From NCBI GenBank assembly GCA_039602395.1, contig JBCNJP010000027.1:37023841-37087840 (forward strand): DNA of 64,000 bases. The letters run 5' to 3'. Numbering within the stretch: position 1 is the first letter of the stretch; each line of letters begins with the position of its first letter. Of this stretch, positions 46,044 through 59,458 are shown piece after piece. The notes beneath the pieces are model-generated. The model saw only the letters and a program-made list of their open reading frames with translations. It was not told the DNA's origin and did no database searches. A program made the position numbers and the translations under genes. Origin of the DNA: Deinandra increscens subsp. villosa. Taxonomy: Eukaryota > Streptophyta > Magnoliopsida > Asterales > Asteraceae.

Positions 46044-47660
46044 TCTCCGTTTCATTCAATAGTTTTTCTTTTCTTTTTCTTTGGGTAAGGATAAATGTAT
46101 CAAGCTATTTTGATAAATGTATCAACTTTAGTCAAATGAGCTTAATAATGAGGTAATTATTATATTTTTCTTGGAAGTCTCTTTTCTCACTCTTATTTTT
46201 ATATGGAAAAATGTTTTCTTTTATTATAATTTTTAGAAAAAGCTTTTTATAAATATTATCTATTTTTTAATAGTAATTTATTGAAAAACTCTAGCAAGTT
46301 TCATTTTATTATAATTTTTATAAAAATATTTTTTTATAAATATCATCTACTTTTTTTAACAGCAATTTACTGAAAATTTATTTTTATTATAATTTTTTTA
46401 CAAAATGCCGTTTTATAAGTATTATCTAATTCTTTTGTAAATGTTTTCCTTTCATTTTTTAATTGGATTTGTTCTGACATGTTCGACACAAATTACTCTT
46501 AGCTAATTATTTTTTATACTCATTTTACCGACTATAATATATATTATAACGAATCAATTTTAACTACATAAATATTTTATTTTTATTACGAAAATTTCTC
46601 ACTCATTTTTAATGGGTTTTGATTTTTTTTTCTAAAAATCCTTTTTTATAATTTCATCTAAACATTGACTTTTTTGTTACCTTTTATCGATATTTTTATT
46701 TCTTTAAGAATACATATTATAATATACTTAAATATTTATTGAAATAATAAGATATAAAAAAAAATAAATATTTAATTTTTCATAAAATATAAAAGAATTA
46801 AATATTTAATTAGTTTATGGGTAAGTAAAAATAAAATAATATAAACAGACATATTTAATCTTTACATCATTATTAAATGATTGATACATTTTATGAAGCA
46901 TTAAAATTAAAAAAAACAAATTCCAATAAAATTTGGTCAACATCTTGGTACATTTAGGCTCAATGTAATGGCCGTTTTTTGAGGGTTTTTTTTTTTTTTT
47001 TTGTTTTTGCAATTTAGCGCCCCATAGCGCCCTGGTCACCACCCCGGGGCGCTATGAGTGATTTTTTGGCACAAAGACGTTGCCCACAAAACGCCGAAGA
47101 GGGGCTTCATGGTGTTTTTTTATGTAGTTTTCTTTATTTTAAATTAAAAAAATAATAATTAAGTAATGATTAATGTGGTTTCATGGGGGCTTTATCACTA
47201 CACACTTTAAACCCATAAAGCACCTTGCCACATCATCTGTCACATGGTGAAAAACACCCAAGGGAAAAGCTTTAGGGGATGGGGTATGGTTGTAGTGTGG
47301 CTTGGGGAGCCATGTCCACCAACCAATAACATGTTGACAACTCAAAATAGTCTTTTTAAGCATGGCTTGGAACCACACCACAAGGTATGGTAGTAGTGTG
47401 GCTTGGGTGGCTTCAAGCAAAATCCGATTTTTTTTTTGTTTTTTTTTTAATTTAAACAACTTTTAATAAACAACTTTTATAAAAAAACAAACGACTAACA
47501 TTAGGAAATTAAATGATACAATACTTGAAATTAAAAAAACACGACTACAATTTAAAAAAAAACAACTTAAAAGTTGTAATCCCATTCGTATTCTTCCGCG
47601 ATTTCTCGTTTTTGTTGAAAAACAAGTGGTAAGAATTGAGGGTCAACATTAACGTGCGGT
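46044..47660. other. AT-rich intergenic sequence with a GC-rich island
   Basis: 46044-46960 is about 80% AT without genes. 47015-47115 holds GCGCC-rich words flanking a T-run, perhaps the end of a DNA transposon. 47180-47430 has TGTAGTGTGGCTTGG-type direct repeats. No gene seen. Confidence 0.45.
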
Positions 47661-47661
47661 T

Positions 47662-48166
47662 TCATGAAGTACTCGAGATCACGTGTTTTTTTTCTTGTCG
47701 TTCACGTGCTTGTTTGAACTCGATCACTTGATGTTGAGCCTCCATTGTACTTTTCACCGCATCGTACATCGCTTGCTTCTTTTCAGACGTTTCATCCCGG
47801 AGCTTTGCCTTAAGCTCCCTTTCTTTGATCCAATTGGCTTGAAAATCCGACATCATTTCCAACGCCTTTTCCGATGCCGAACTCTTTGCGGTGGACGAAG
47901 ACTCGCCCGACTTCTTTTTCCCTTTATTTTTTGGGTATGTAGGGGTTGTGTCTTCATTTAGATCGGACAATTGAGTCGACCCAACATCATTTGAAGTAGT
48001 GTAGTCCCCCGATTCGGACGTCTTGGTCGTTTTACCCGGTTTCGGTATTTCACCAACTACATTCGGAACCAGAGCCCACTTTGGATGGTCTTTTACCTCG
48101 ACCCGACACGGCAAATCCCACTTGCCCAATTATTAGTCTACTACAAAAAAATAAACAAGTTAATAA

Positions 48167-48215
<49 letters not shown>

Positions 48216-48686
48216 TTAATAAAAAAACTAAAATGTTTTTTACCGATTGGATGTAAAGACCATTGAAGTTCGACAATTTTGTATTCAACTTTTTTCACTT
48301 TGAGCTTAGTTGGTCCCTAGTTCGCCCATTAGGTGCACCCATCAAACCGTCAAAGTGGGTAGAACTTTACCCCAAAACGAATCGTGGGTTTGTTGATCCG
48401 CTTTTTTCCCTTCTTCGGTCCAATGAATATAAGCTTTTGTCAAATTAAGCTCTTCCTTCGACGTCCAAATTTTACATTTCGCTCGCGTCGAAAATTTACC
48501 TTTCTTCTTTGTAATCACTTGGACGTCTTCGTCCATCACCTCAATCTCCTCTTCTTCAACCGCAACTTCTTCTTCTTCTTCGACTTCTTCTTCAACTTCT
48601 TCTTCAAATTCAGACTCGATTTGACGTCTTGGCTCTCGAAATTGTGTGTTTTGGTACATGACGTTAGACGTTGGGAATTGATGCAT
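47662..48686 (-). pseudogene. PIF/Harbinger ORF1-like (Myb/SANT plus NAM-associated C-terminal) remnant
   Basis: The upstream frame (48686-48342) has MHQFP, a long Glu-rich stretch and a Myb/SANT-like segment WTSKEELNLTKAYI; after a break the downstream frame (48129-47662) has HPKWALVPN and a Lys/Glu-rich coiled coil. This pairing is typical of proteins annotated as NAM-associated or 'glutathione S-transferase T3-like' in plants and comes from Harbinger ORF1. Stops and a TA/GA microsatellite (about 48168-48215) lie between the parts. No transposase ORF or clear terminal repeats were found. Confidence 0.6.
48168..48215. repeat. (TA)n(GA)n microsatellite
   Basis: About 11 TA units then GA units. 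The copy at 57773-57818 differs in GA length. Confidence 0.9.
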
Positions 48687-49850
48687 TTGGGAAGAATGTG
48701 AAGGATATAACTCCCCTTGAACCCTGTAATGTCCGAATAGAAGATCAATATACGATTGTTGAGAAGGATGTGGTGTGTAAAAAGCCGGTTGTGATGGGGT
48801 GGAGGATTTGCATTGGAGGGTTAACCGGTATTTCGTACCTTCGGTTTATATTTTTTGGTGGGAGCGGTGGATTTTTTGGTGAGAGCGGGGGATTTTTTCT
48901 TTGATTTATCCAGGAATAAAGAAGTAGAAGATAGGTGAAAGAAGAAGATGTATGTAAAAAATATTAAAATAGGGTAGTATTTATAATGGTAACTGGTAAA
49001 AAAAAAGAAAAAATAAAAAGAGTAGCCGTTGCCCTCCAACGGTAAAAAAATAACGGTCAAAAATGGATAGAAGGAGCCGGCTTGGGGCGGTTTGGAGAAA
49101 CCGTGGAAATCAAAAAATTGGAGCCGGGTGGGGGTAATCGTTTCACACAATATTGTTGCCTCGGGGGAGCTATGCGGTTCCCTTGAAGCCGCCCTCGGAG
49201 CCTCCCTCCATACCGTATTCCCATATAGTGCTTTATCACTATACTTAACCTTAGTAGCACCCTTTTCTTTTATGTTTTTAATTTGGTTTTCTTATTCTGT
49301 CCTCTTTAATATTTTATTTATTCTGCCCTCGAAAATAAACATTTTAGTATCATTTATCATAACTTAAAAAGCTTCGACAAGAAATATTATATAAACTATT
49401 TGAGAGCTGGAAAATCCTCTTTATATAAAAGTTAATTTTCCAACTATTCAAAAAGGTAGACTTGCACATGAACAATTATTGTATGGGGGCATTTATAACA
49501 TCCAATAAATGGCCTATATTATAGGTGCTAACTATGAACAAACCTAAACTCAACTACATACTTCAATTATTCATCTTATTTTTTTCTTTTCTTTTCTAAT
49601 TCAACCAAGGCCCAAGGGGAAGCTTAGAACACGTTAGATCGGGCCCGAGCCCTATCTTATTTTTAGCTCCGTAGTGTAAATTTATAGCCGTTTAGTCTGA
49701 AAAAATTTATATACATAGTGGCCACATCTTTTTTGACTCCATAAATTTCGACCGCAAACGTCTTTCAGCCCAAGCTTCGCCCCTGATATTCAACCATTTA
49801 AATACTCAATCACAATAATTTTCTAACTTCAATTAATAAAGAAAATTTGG
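48687..49850. other. Intergenic sequence, no gene seen
   Basis: Includes a GC-rich part near 49070-49230 (GGAGCCGG, CCGCCCTCGGAGCC), possibly the other end of the Harbinger-type element, then AT-rich unique sequence. Confidence 0.4.
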
Positions 49851-50241
49851 CAATGGATCATGGGATGGTTTCAGCTTTCTAATCTCAACGCCGTTTCTTT
49901 TGATGATGCTCTTCGGGTGCATGCGGATGAAATGATAAAAGGGGATAAAAAGGAGTTAATTCATGGGGTTATCCTCACGGCCTGTTGGTGGATTTGGAAG
50001 GAGCAGAACGAGGTGGTTTTTCAAGGGCGGGATCCGGCTATTAGCAAAGTAATTTATAATATAAAAGTTTGGTTTAAAATTTGGCTTGAAAATAGATCTA
50101 GAAAGCAAATAAACTCGGCCAAGTTGTGTATGGTGTAATCGGTTAATTGAGCCCTCACTTTCTATTGAGCCCTCACTTTCTAACTTCTTACTAGTGTGAG
50201 TTAGGCCTTATGGTGAATAATTTTCTGTTGTTAAAAAAAAA
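49851..50241 (+). mobile_element. Severely 5'-truncated LINE tail
   Basis: A short frame reads CWWIWKEQNEVVFQG and KVWFKIWLENR, the C-terminal end of L1 ORF2 (compare CWFIWKERNRVVFNG in the LINE at 17890), ending TAA at 50138. The 3' UTR has a CTAACT/AGTTAG stem (50180-50204) and a run of A to 50241. Possible target copies are AATTAATAAAGAAAA before and AATTACAAAGAAAAA after. Confidence 0.8.
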
Positions 50242-51033
50242 TTACAAAGAAAAAACATAAAATAGTTATAGTGCGCATGTCATAATTCCCATTATCTATT
50301 GTTTATGTTACCATTTGGTTGGTAGCCACCGGCAAGAATTAAAGTCTTTATAAAACCATTTAAACTTGGTTAGAACTAATTTATGATAAACCTGATCCGC
50401 TAAAAAAGTTTGTCACATAAGACAATTATTACTATAATATGAAATATCTAATCATCAAAAAATTAATTTTTAACCATGGTTTATTAATTTTCAATAGTCG
50501 AAAAGTTAAGTTTATTTTAGAGAAAAATAAATGTGAAATTATTATTGGCTATTACTGAGATTATTAAAATTCAATAGTCTTTGAAAAAAATGTATGGTTT
50601 ATGTTAATTAAGTCGTAGACGGAAGGTGGATCGGAAGGCCGAATCGGCCGGTTTTTGCGTCGAAAACACTATCCTATATGTAATGGCTTGTCAATTCGAT
50701 TGGGGGAGGGCCGAGAACTCACTGATTAACTGACAGAATGTAAGCGGGAGAGAGAAAGCTATGGAGCAACGACTTGATTGTGTGGGCCGGAAGAAGAGGA
50801 TGACTCGAGACTAAATTGTAACAGTGTAACTTGTACTTTATGCTTGTAACTAGATCAGATAAAATTTTTAACTTTCATCTTGTCTTTTTTTTTTTTTGAA
50901 AGTTTCTTATGAATTTTGTCCTTTTCACTATAGGACGTTAAGTTTTTCATTCAATTTATCTCATGGGCACTGCACATAGGAGATTTTAGTCTTTTTAGTC
51001 TTTTAGATAATAAAATTCTAAAACCCCAAACCC
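50242..51033. other. Intergenic sequence, no gene seen
   Basis: AT-rich, with a less AT-rich stretch at 50620-50850. Nothing recognised. Confidence 0.5.
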
Positions 51034-51036
51034 TAA

Positions 51037-51386
51037 GGGTGTGTTTGGTTGTAGAAAACGTTTTCCAGTTTTTCATTTTCAGTTTTTTAGAAAATGAAAT
51101 AAGTTTTCCATCTCTAGAAAACACATGGAAAATTTTAAAAACGCGTTCTAAACGCAAAGATGGTTTTCCATTTTTCAAAACAGAAAACCGGAAAACGAAA
51201 ACGGAAAATGGAAAACAAAAAAAAAATGTTTTTCAATTTTAGTTTAAAAGTTAGGAAACACCGTTTTCTATTTTCCTGGAAAAATTTTCTGGAGAACTAC
51301 AATTTGAATGCATTTTCTGTTTTCCATGTTTTCTTAGAAACAGTAATAGAAAACAAGGTGTGTTTTCCACAACCAAAATGCAACCC
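51037..51386. mobile_element. Tourist-like (PIF/Harbinger) MITE, 350 bp, TAA target duplication
   Basis: Ends GGGTGTGTTTGGTTGTAGAAAA and, inverted, GGGTTGCATTTTGGTTGTGGAAAA, flanked by TAA at 51034-51036 and 51387-51389. GGG..TGTTTGGTT ends with TAA duplication are the signature of Tourist MITEs. The interior is full of GGAAAA/TTTTCC words. Confidence 0.8.
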
Positions 51387-51389
51387 TAA

Positions 51390-52465
51390 ACGTTTGTCAC
51401 ACTACCACCACCATTCAGCACCTTGTAGTTATTGGAGAAAGTAGAGACTGAAAAATCAACCGGAGGGAAAATGATGAGTTTTTCGTACAAGTGATCGACT
51501 CAAATGTGCGAAGAATCTCTTCATGCAAAATGTATTATTTTTTTTAAGATTGACTTTTTTTAGTCTTTTCTTAAAAGAAAAAGCTAGAATTTGTTATACA
51601 AAACCTTAATTTATCCTCACTTTGTTTCCTATTTATTTTCATAATTTGTCTTGGGTTAGTTTAATTTAATAATTAGCTATTTCAAGTTAGTTTTTTGTGT
51701 GTTGTTTATGTTAGTTTTTACCGTAATTTGTTTTAGGTTAGTTTAATTTAATAATTAACTATTTTAAGTTAGTTTTTTTTATGTGTTATGTGTGTTAGTT
51801 TTACCTGACTTATTTTGACCTAACCTATTATGACCCGACTCATTTCGACATGATTTATATTTTATCTCCTGTCTTAAACTTTTCTGGATTCGTCGTTGCG
51901 TATAGGTCGCTAACTGCCGATAGCACCACATGAAATAGGCAACCCTCGTCGTAAAGGATAGAAAGACTGATTCTGTAAAATCCCCATCTCCGAACACTTA
52001 AACTGGAAAGCTTAACAATCTTTTACTAACTATGGATATCCATAAGAGCTTTTATAATTTAGTGTAACAAATAAAATTTTATTTATAATATGAATATCTA
52101 CAAGCAATGTGCAATTTTTTTTTAATATGGCAAGACTCAAGAGCAACATATGTATAAATCAATTATCAACGTTCATTAAATATATAAAAATAATATTCAT
52201 TACATGTGTGGATTATTTATTCAGACAAAAGAAAAGAAAATGTAATAACTTGTAAAACACTTATATAGTCACAATCTAAATTGCCATTTTTCTTTCTCGC
52301 GATCAGGTGACGGTCACTCTTCACCCTCTCCAAGCTCTTCATTTATGATGAGTTGATCGTGTGGCCATACAACCGTCTGTGATATCCACAAAGTAAACTG
52401 GCAGTGTACTTTAGCTCTTATATATTATTATATTACTATATGATTATATGATTATTCACAGTTGA
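51390..52465. other. Downstream flank of CYP86A, no gene seen
   Basis: AT-rich, with two ~75-bp direct repeats around TTAGTTTAATTTAATAATTA (51655-51775). The last ~200 bp are probably the 3' UTR. Confidence 0.5.
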
Positions 52466-54040
52466 TCACGTACTCGATATCTCAATTTCTGCCATGATGG
52501 GTGCCAAATCTCGTGGGTGGAGGTCCACCTTAAGACCGTATTTCATAAAAAGCGTTAACGACATCTTTTGCTCGACACGGTGGCCGGCCACCACCGAGAG
52601 GCGGTGGCGGAGCAATACAGCCGCCGCTATCGACTTCATCTGCAAGTAAGCCAAGTCCTTGCCTAAACATATCCTGGGCCCGGCGTTGAACGATACGAAT
52701 CGGAATTGATCCTTCATTTCGAACTTCTTACCGTCCTCCGATAACCATCTCTCCGGCCGGAATTCCAGAACGTCCTCTCCCCAGATAAATTTCATCCGAC
52801 CAGCAGAGTAGATTGAATAAGTGACGGAGGAACCGGCCGGAACCACCGTGCCGTCCGGCAGGATGTCGTCGGCGGAGACGTGCTTGGAGTCCTCCGGCAC
52901 CGACGGGTATAGCCGGAGAGTCTCCGACAAGGCTGCTTTTAGATAGGTCAACTGGTCAACTTCCTCGAACACCAAGGGGTCATCCAACCATTTACACGTG
53001 TCACCGCCACGTGTCTGTTTTAAAACTGTACACAGCTCTGTCAGGATTTTCATTTCCACTTTGGGGTTTTTGATTACGAGCCAGAAGAACCAGCTCAGCG
53101 CCACCGATGACGTGTCACGTCCAGCTAGGATGAAGTTGAGTGCCACGTGTTGTAGGAACGTATCTGAATACGACTCTTTTTTCTTCATGAACCGAGAGAG
53201 CAGGTCATCATGTGGGGTTTCATGACCGTCGATTTTGTTAAGCAGTTCTAGCTTACGTGTATTGATCACACCCGTCAGATACTTGTCCACGTGGCTCAAG
53301 CTCTGGCTTAGCTCCACCTCCATCCCGAGCCGAAGCCATTTCTTCAGCTTCCAAATAGTCTCCGGCAAGATAAAACGTTGTAGCGTGGCTTCCGTGGCTC
53401 GGTCAAAAGCCGAAGCGAAGCTGTTTTCCGGTAAACCCGGAGATAAGGTCTGTGGGTCCTTCCCGAAGGCCAAGCCGCATATGTTGTCAAAGGTGAGCCG
53501 AAGCAAGAGGTCTTGTAGATCAACCGGCTTACCCTCAAGCTGAGCCGTTTTCAAGATGGGGCAGAATCTAAGCTTGATGGCTCGGCTGACCCAGCGAGCC
53601 ATGGCTTGACGGAGTGTCCGGGTGGTGAATTCCAGTGCGGCGGTCTTACGCTGGAACAGCCACGTGTCTCCATCGGAGTTAAAGATCCCTTCGCCAAGCA
53701 GATCATGGAACACAGCTTGCCAGGTGGGGCCCTTGGGGTAGTTGTCGAATTTAGCCTTGAGGATGTGCTCAAGGTTTTTGGGGTCGCACGTGACGGTCAC
53801 GAGGCCTTGCTTTCGAGCGAGAAACGGAACGGGGGAGATGCAGGTCTGGTAGGTGCCGCCACACATACGGAGATTGTCGGAGATCCAGTCGTGCATGCGA
53901 TGAGCGTTCTGGATTAAGCCTGGGAGGCTGCCGAATACAGGCCATACACGTGGACCGCTTAGCGACCGTGTGATTGATTTAAACCAGATCACGTACCCTA
54001 CTACAAGTGATAAGATCACCCACCCGGTACGTAAATCCAT
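52466..54040 (-). CDS. CYP86A: Cytochrome P450, CYP86A fatty-acid omega-hydroxylase (copy left of gap)
   Basis: Intronless coding frame, 524 residues, ATG at 54040-54038. It has an N-terminal membrane anchor (about residues 5-25), I-helix AGRDTSS (306-312), ExxR at 373-376 (ETLR), FRPERW (427-432) and the heme loop FNAGPRICLG (451-460) with ligand C458. The sequence is clearly CYP86A-like: an ER enzyme that adds a terminal hydroxyl group to fatty acids for cutin or suberin monomers. The contig ends 11 bp upstream of the ATG, so its promoter is missing here. Protein sequence is identical to that at 62103-63677, probably the same gene on the other allele. Confidence 0.95.
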   Translation of the reverse strand: MDLRTGWVILSLVVGYVIWFKSITRSLSGPRVWPVFGSLPGLIQNAHRMHDWISDNLRMCGGTYQTCISPVPFLARKQGLVTVTCDPKNLEHILKAKFDNYPKGPTWQAVFHDLLGEGIFNSDGDTWLFQRKTAALEFTTRTLRQAMARWVSRAIKLRFCPILKTAQLEGKPVDLQDLLLRLTFDNICGLAFGKDPQTLSPGLPENSFASAFDRATEATLQRFILPETIWKLKKWLRLGMEVELSQSLSHVDKYLTGVINTRKLELLNKIDGHETPHDDLLSRFMKKKESYSDTFLQHVALNFILAGRDTSSVALSWFFWLVIKNPKVEMKILTELCTVLKQTRGGDTCKWLDDPLVFEEVDQLTYLKAALSETLRLYPSVPEDSKHVSADDILPDGTVVPAGSSVTYSIYSAGRMKFIWGEDVLEFRPERWLSEDGKKFEMKDQFRFVSFNAGPRICLGKDLAYLQMKSIAAAVLLRHRLSVVAGHRVEQKMSLTLFMKYGLKVDLHPRDLAPIMAEIEISST

Positions 54041-54051
54041 CCGATCTCTAT

Positions 54052-54551
54052 NNNNNNNNNNNNNNNNNNNNNNNNNNNNNNNNNNNNNNNNNNNNNNNNN
54101 NNNNNNNNNNNNNNNNNNNNNNNNNNNNNNNNNNNNNNNNNNNNNNNNNNNNNNNNNNNNNNNNNNNNNNNNNNNNNNNNNNNNNNNNNNNNNNNNNNNN
54201 NNNNNNNNNNNNNNNNNNNNNNNNNNNNNNNNNNNNNNNNNNNNNNNNNNNNNNNNNNNNNNNNNNNNNNNNNNNNNNNNNNNNNNNNNNNNNNNNNNNN
54301 NNNNNNNNNNNNNNNNNNNNNNNNNNNNNNNNNNNNNNNNNNNNNNNNNNNNNNNNNNNNNNNNNNNNNNNNNNNNNNNNNNNNNNNNNNNNNNNNNNNN
54401 NNNNNNNNNNNNNNNNNNNNNNNNNNNNNNNNNNNNNNNNNNNNNNNNNNNNNNNNNNNNNNNNNNNNNNNNNNNNNNNNNNNNNNNNNNNNNNNNNNNN
54501 NNNNNNNNNNNNNNNNNNNNNNNNNNNNNNNNNNNNNNNNNNNNNNNNNNN
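54052..54551. other. Assembly gap, exactly 500 N
   Basis: Separates two nearly identical 9.1-kb sequences, each of which ends at the gap. Placeholder size. Confidence 0.98.
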
Positions 54552-55648
54552 TTGCGAAAGCTGTCCTTGAAGCCCTTCCATTGTACTTTTTCTCTCTTTA
54601 TAAGGCCCCTGCTTCGGTCATCAGTCGCTTAGAAGGTTTGAGAATGAGGTTCCTATGGAGTGGGGGAAACAATAAAGGTTGCATCCATTGGGTTAGTAGA
54701 GGTCGGATATGCAAATCCAAGGTTGATGGTGGATTGGGTTTGGTACCCCTTGAAAAGGTTAATTATTGTTTTTTTGGACAAATGGTTTTGGCGTTTTCAT
54801 ACTGAACCCCATAAACTTTGGCGCCGTGTGGTTGTGGCCATTCATAATGTGCGTAGCAGGTGGATTTCCTCCCTTGTAAACACTCGATTACGGGTGTCTA
54901 GAAAAACATTGTCAACATAGAAGGGGTGCTAAGTGAATTCAATGCTTCCATGGATTCCTTACTGGTTAAAGAGGGTCGCAATTGGGTTTGGAAAGGGAAG
55001 CTTTCTGGGTTCTTTTCCTGTCAAATCTATCAGGGATCTCATCTGTTCGAAAGACCAACCCCCTCCTCCTTGGGTTTTCGAATGGAATAAGCTAATCCCC
55101 TCCAAGGTTAACTTGTTTCTGTGGCGTGCAGTTCAAAACATGGTGGCTACGAGTGACCAATTAGCTAAAAGAGGAGTTCTTTCCCTGCCGGTTTTGTGTC
55201 CTCTTTGTGGCATCGATGATGAATCCATTTGCCACCTCCTTACGGGTTGTTCCTTCTCTATTCGGGTTTGGAGCTTGGTGGCAAGTTGGGTCAAGATCCC
55301 CAATTGGTTCCTTTTTCGGCTCTGGATGTTGTTAAGGTGGCGGACTCCCTTCACCTTAATAAGACCTCAAAGTGGATTCTTAATGCTATTCTCTTCACGG
55401 TGTGTTGCATCTTATGGAAAGAAAGGAACGATGCGATTTTCAATAATAGAAGACCTTCGGTTGCTCGGGTTTTGAACGACGCTAAATGTTTTAGCTTCCT
55501 TTGGATTAGTAATAGGTTGAAGTCTAGGAAGTTGTCATGGGTTTATTGGTGTTCCTTTACTATGTAAGTTGTTTTGTTTTGCTTTGTTTGTCGGTTCCTA
55601 GTGGCTTGCTAGGCCCGTATTTAATGATATCGCCGTTCAAAAAAAAAA
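54552..55648 (+). pseudogene. LINE ORF2 3' part (second copy)
   Basis: Same as 44947-46043: RT C-terminal region, zinc motif, CTAG hairpin and poly-A at 55639-55648. It lacks the upstream part only because the contig begins here. Confidence 0.88.
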
Positions 55649-57263
55649 TCTCCGTTTCATTCAATAGTTTTTCTTTTCTTTTTCTTTGGGTAAGGATAAA
55701 TGTATCAAGCTATTTTGATAAATGTATCAACTTTAGTCAAATGAGCTTAATAATGAGGTAATTATTATATTTTTCTTGGAAGTCTCTTTTCTCACTCTTA
55801 TTTTTATATGGAAAAATGTTTTCTTTTATTATAATTTTTAGAAAAAGCTTTTTATAAATATTATCTATTTTTTAATAGTAATTTATTGAAAAACTCTAGC
55901 AAGTTTCATTTTATTATAATTTTTATAAAAATATTTTTTTATAAATATCATCTACTTTTTTTAACAGCAATTTACTGAAAATTTATTTTTATTATAATTT
56001 TTTACAAAATGCCGTTTTATAAGTATTATCTAATTCTTTTGTAAATGTTTTCCTTTCATTTTTTAATTGGATTTGTTCTGACATGTTCGACACAAATTAC
56101 TCTTAGCTAATTATTTTTTATACTCATTTTACCGACTATAATATATATTATAACGAATCAATTTTAACTACATAAATATTTTATTTTTATTACGAAAATT
56201 TCTCACTCATTTTTAATGGGTTTTGATTTTTTTTTCTAAAAATCTTTTTTTATAATTTCATCTAAACATTGACTTTTTTGTTACCTTTTATCGATATTTT
56301 TATTTCTTTAAGAATACATATTATAATATACTTAAATATTTATTGAAATAATAAAATATAAAAAAAAATAAATATTTAATTTTTCATAAAATATAAAAGA
56401 ATTAAATATTTAATTAGTTTATGGGTAAGTAAAAATAAAATAATATAAACAGACATATTTAATCTTTACATCATTATTAAATGATTGATACATTTTATGA
56501 AGCATTAAAATTAAAAAAAACAAATTCCAATAAAATTTGGTCAACATCTTGGTACATTTAGGCTCAATGTAATGGGCGTTTTTTGAGGGTTTTTTTTTTT
56601 TTTTTTTTTTTGCAATTTAGCGCCCCATAGCGCCCTGGTCACCACCCCGGGGCGCTATGAGTGATTTTTTGGCACAAAGGCGTTGCCCACAAAACGCCGA
56701 AGAGGGGCTTCATGGTGTTTTTTTATGTAGTTTTCTTTATTTTAAATTAAAAAAATAATAATTAAGTAATGATTAATGTGGTTTCATGGGGGCTTTATCA
56801 CTACACACTTTAAACCCATAAAGCACCTTGCCACATCATCTGTCACATGGTGAAAAACACCCAAGGGAAAAGCTTTAGGGGAGGGGGTATGGTTGTAGTG
56901 TGGCTTGGGGAGCCATGTCCACCAACCAATAAAATGTTGACAACTCAAAATAGTCTTTTTAAGCATGGCTTGGAACCACACCACAAGGTATGGTAGTAGT
57001 GTGGCTTGGGTGGCTTCAAGCAAAATCCGATATTTTTTTTGTTTTTTTTTAATTTAAACAACTTTTAATAAACAACTTTTATAAAAAAACAAACGACTAA
57101 CATTAGGAAATTAAATGATACAATACTTGAAATTAAAAAAACACGACTACAATTTAAAAAAAAACAACTTAAAAGTTGTAATCCCATTCGTATTCTTTCG
57201 CGATTTCTCGTTTTTGTTGAAAAACAAGTGGTAAGAATTGAGGGTCAACATTAACGTGCGGTT

Positions 57264-57768
57264 TCATGAAGTACTCGAGATCACGTGTTTTTTTTCTTGT
57301 CGTTCACGTGCTTGTTTGAACTCGATCACTTGATGTTGAGCCTCCATTGTACTTTTCACCGCATCGTACATCGCTTGCTTCTTTTCAAACGTTTCATCCC
57401 GGAGCTTTGCCTTAAGCTCCCTTTCTTTGATCCAATTGGCTTGAAAATCCGACATCATTTCCAACGCCTTTTCCGATGCCGAACTCTTTGCGGTGGACGA
57501 AGACTCGCCCGACTTCTTTTTCCCTTTATTTTTTGGGTATGTAGGGGTTGTGTCTTCATTTAGATCGGACAATTGAGTCGACCCAACATCATTTGAAGTA
57601 GTGTAGTCCCCCGATTCGGACGTCTTGGTCGTTTTACCCGGTTTCGGTATTTCACCAACTACATTCGGAACCAGAGCCCACTTTGGATGGTCTTTTACCT
57701 CGACCCGACACGGCAAATCCCACTTGCCCAATTATTAGTCTACTACAAAAAAATAAACAAGTTAATAA

Positions 57769-57818
<50 letters not shown>

Positions 57819-58289
57819 TTAATAAAAAAACTAAAATGTTTTTTACCGATTGGATGTAAAGACCATTGAAGTTCGACAATTTTGTATTCAACTTTTTTCA
57901 CTTTGAGCTTAGTTGGTCCCTAGTTCGCCCACTAGGTGCACCCATCAAACCGTCAAAGTGGGTAGAACTTTACCCCAAAACGAATCGTGGGTTTGTTGAT
58001 CCGCTTTTTTCCCTTCTTCGGTCCAATGAATATAAGCTTTTGTCAAATTAAGCTCTTCCTTCGACGTCCAAATTTTACATTTCGCTCGCGTCGGAAATTT
58101 ACCTTTCTTCTTTGTAATCACTTGGACGTCTTCGTCCATCACCTCAATCTCCTCTTCTTCAACCGCAACTTCTTCTTCTTCTTCGACTTCTTCTTCAACT
58201 TCTTCTTCAGATTCAGACTCGATTTGACGTCTTGGCTCTCGAAATTGTGTGTTTTGGTACATGACGTTAGACGTTGGGAATTGATGCAT
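57264..58289 (-). pseudogene. PIF/Harbinger ORF1-like remnant (second copy)
   Basis: Frames 58289-57945 and 57731-57264 match 48686-48342 and 48129-47662 with a few amino-acid changes (for example SEEEV for FEEEV, PTRA for STRA). Same break between them. Confidence 0.6.
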
Positions 58290-59458
58290 TTGGGAAGAAT
58301 GTGAAGGATATAACTCCCCTTGAACCCTGTAACGTCCGAATAGAAGATCAATATACGATTGTTGAGAAGGATGTGGTGTGTAAAAAGCCGGTTGTGATGG
58401 GGTGGAGGATTTGCATTGGAGGGTTAACCGGTATTTCGTACCTTCGGTTTATATTTTTTTGGTGGGAGCGGTGGATTTTTTGGTGAGAGCGGGGGATTTT
58501 TTCTTTGATTTATCCATGAATAAAGAAGTAGAAGATAGGTGAAAGAAGAAGATGTATGTAAAAAATATTAAAATAGGGTAGTATTTATAGTGGTAACTGG
58601 TAAAAAAAAAGAAAAAGAAAAAAAGAGTAGCCGTTGCCCTCCAACGGTAAAAAAATAACGGTCAAAAATGGATAGAAGGAGCCGGCTTGGGGCGGTTTGG
58701 AGAAACCGTGGAAATCGAAAAATTGGAGCCGGGTGGGGGTAACCGTTTCACACAGTATTGTTGCCTCGGGGGAGCTATGCGGTTCCCTTGAAGCCGCCCT
58801 CGGAGCCTCCCTCCATACCGTATTCCCTTATAGTGCTTTATCACTACACTTAACCTTAGTAGCACCCTTTTCTTTTATGTTTTTAATTTGGTTTTCTTAT
58901 TCTGTCCTCTTTAATATTTTATTTATTCTGCCCTCGAAAATAAACATTTTAGTATCATTTATCATAACTTAAAAAGCTTCGACAAGAAATATTATATAAA
59001 CTATTTGAGAGCTGGAAAATCCTCTTTATATAAAAGTTAATTTTCCAACTATTCAAAAAGGTAGACTTGCACATGAACAATTATTGTATGGGGGCATTTA
59101 TAACATCCAATAAATGGCCTATATTATAGGTGCTAACTATGAACAAACCTAAACTCAACTACATACTTCAATTATTCATCTTATTTTTTTCTTTTCTTTT
59201 CTAATTCAACCAAGGCCCAAGGGGAAGCTTAGAACACGTTAGATCGGGCCCGAGCCCTATCCGATTTTTAGCTCCGTAGTGTAAATTTATAGCCGTTTAG
59301 TCTGAAAAAAATTTATATACATAGTCCGGCCACATCTTTTTTGACTCCATAAATTTCGACCGCAAACGTCTTTCAGCCCAAGCTTCGCCCCTGATATTCA
59401 ACCATTTAAATACTCAATCACAATAATTTTCTAACTTCAATTAATAAAGAAAATTTGG

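Noticed and set aside
53606..53917. Plus-strand 103-codon frame opposite CYP86A
   Set aside because: An antisense shadow of a GC-rich coding region with no domain of its own; the same applies at 63243-63554.
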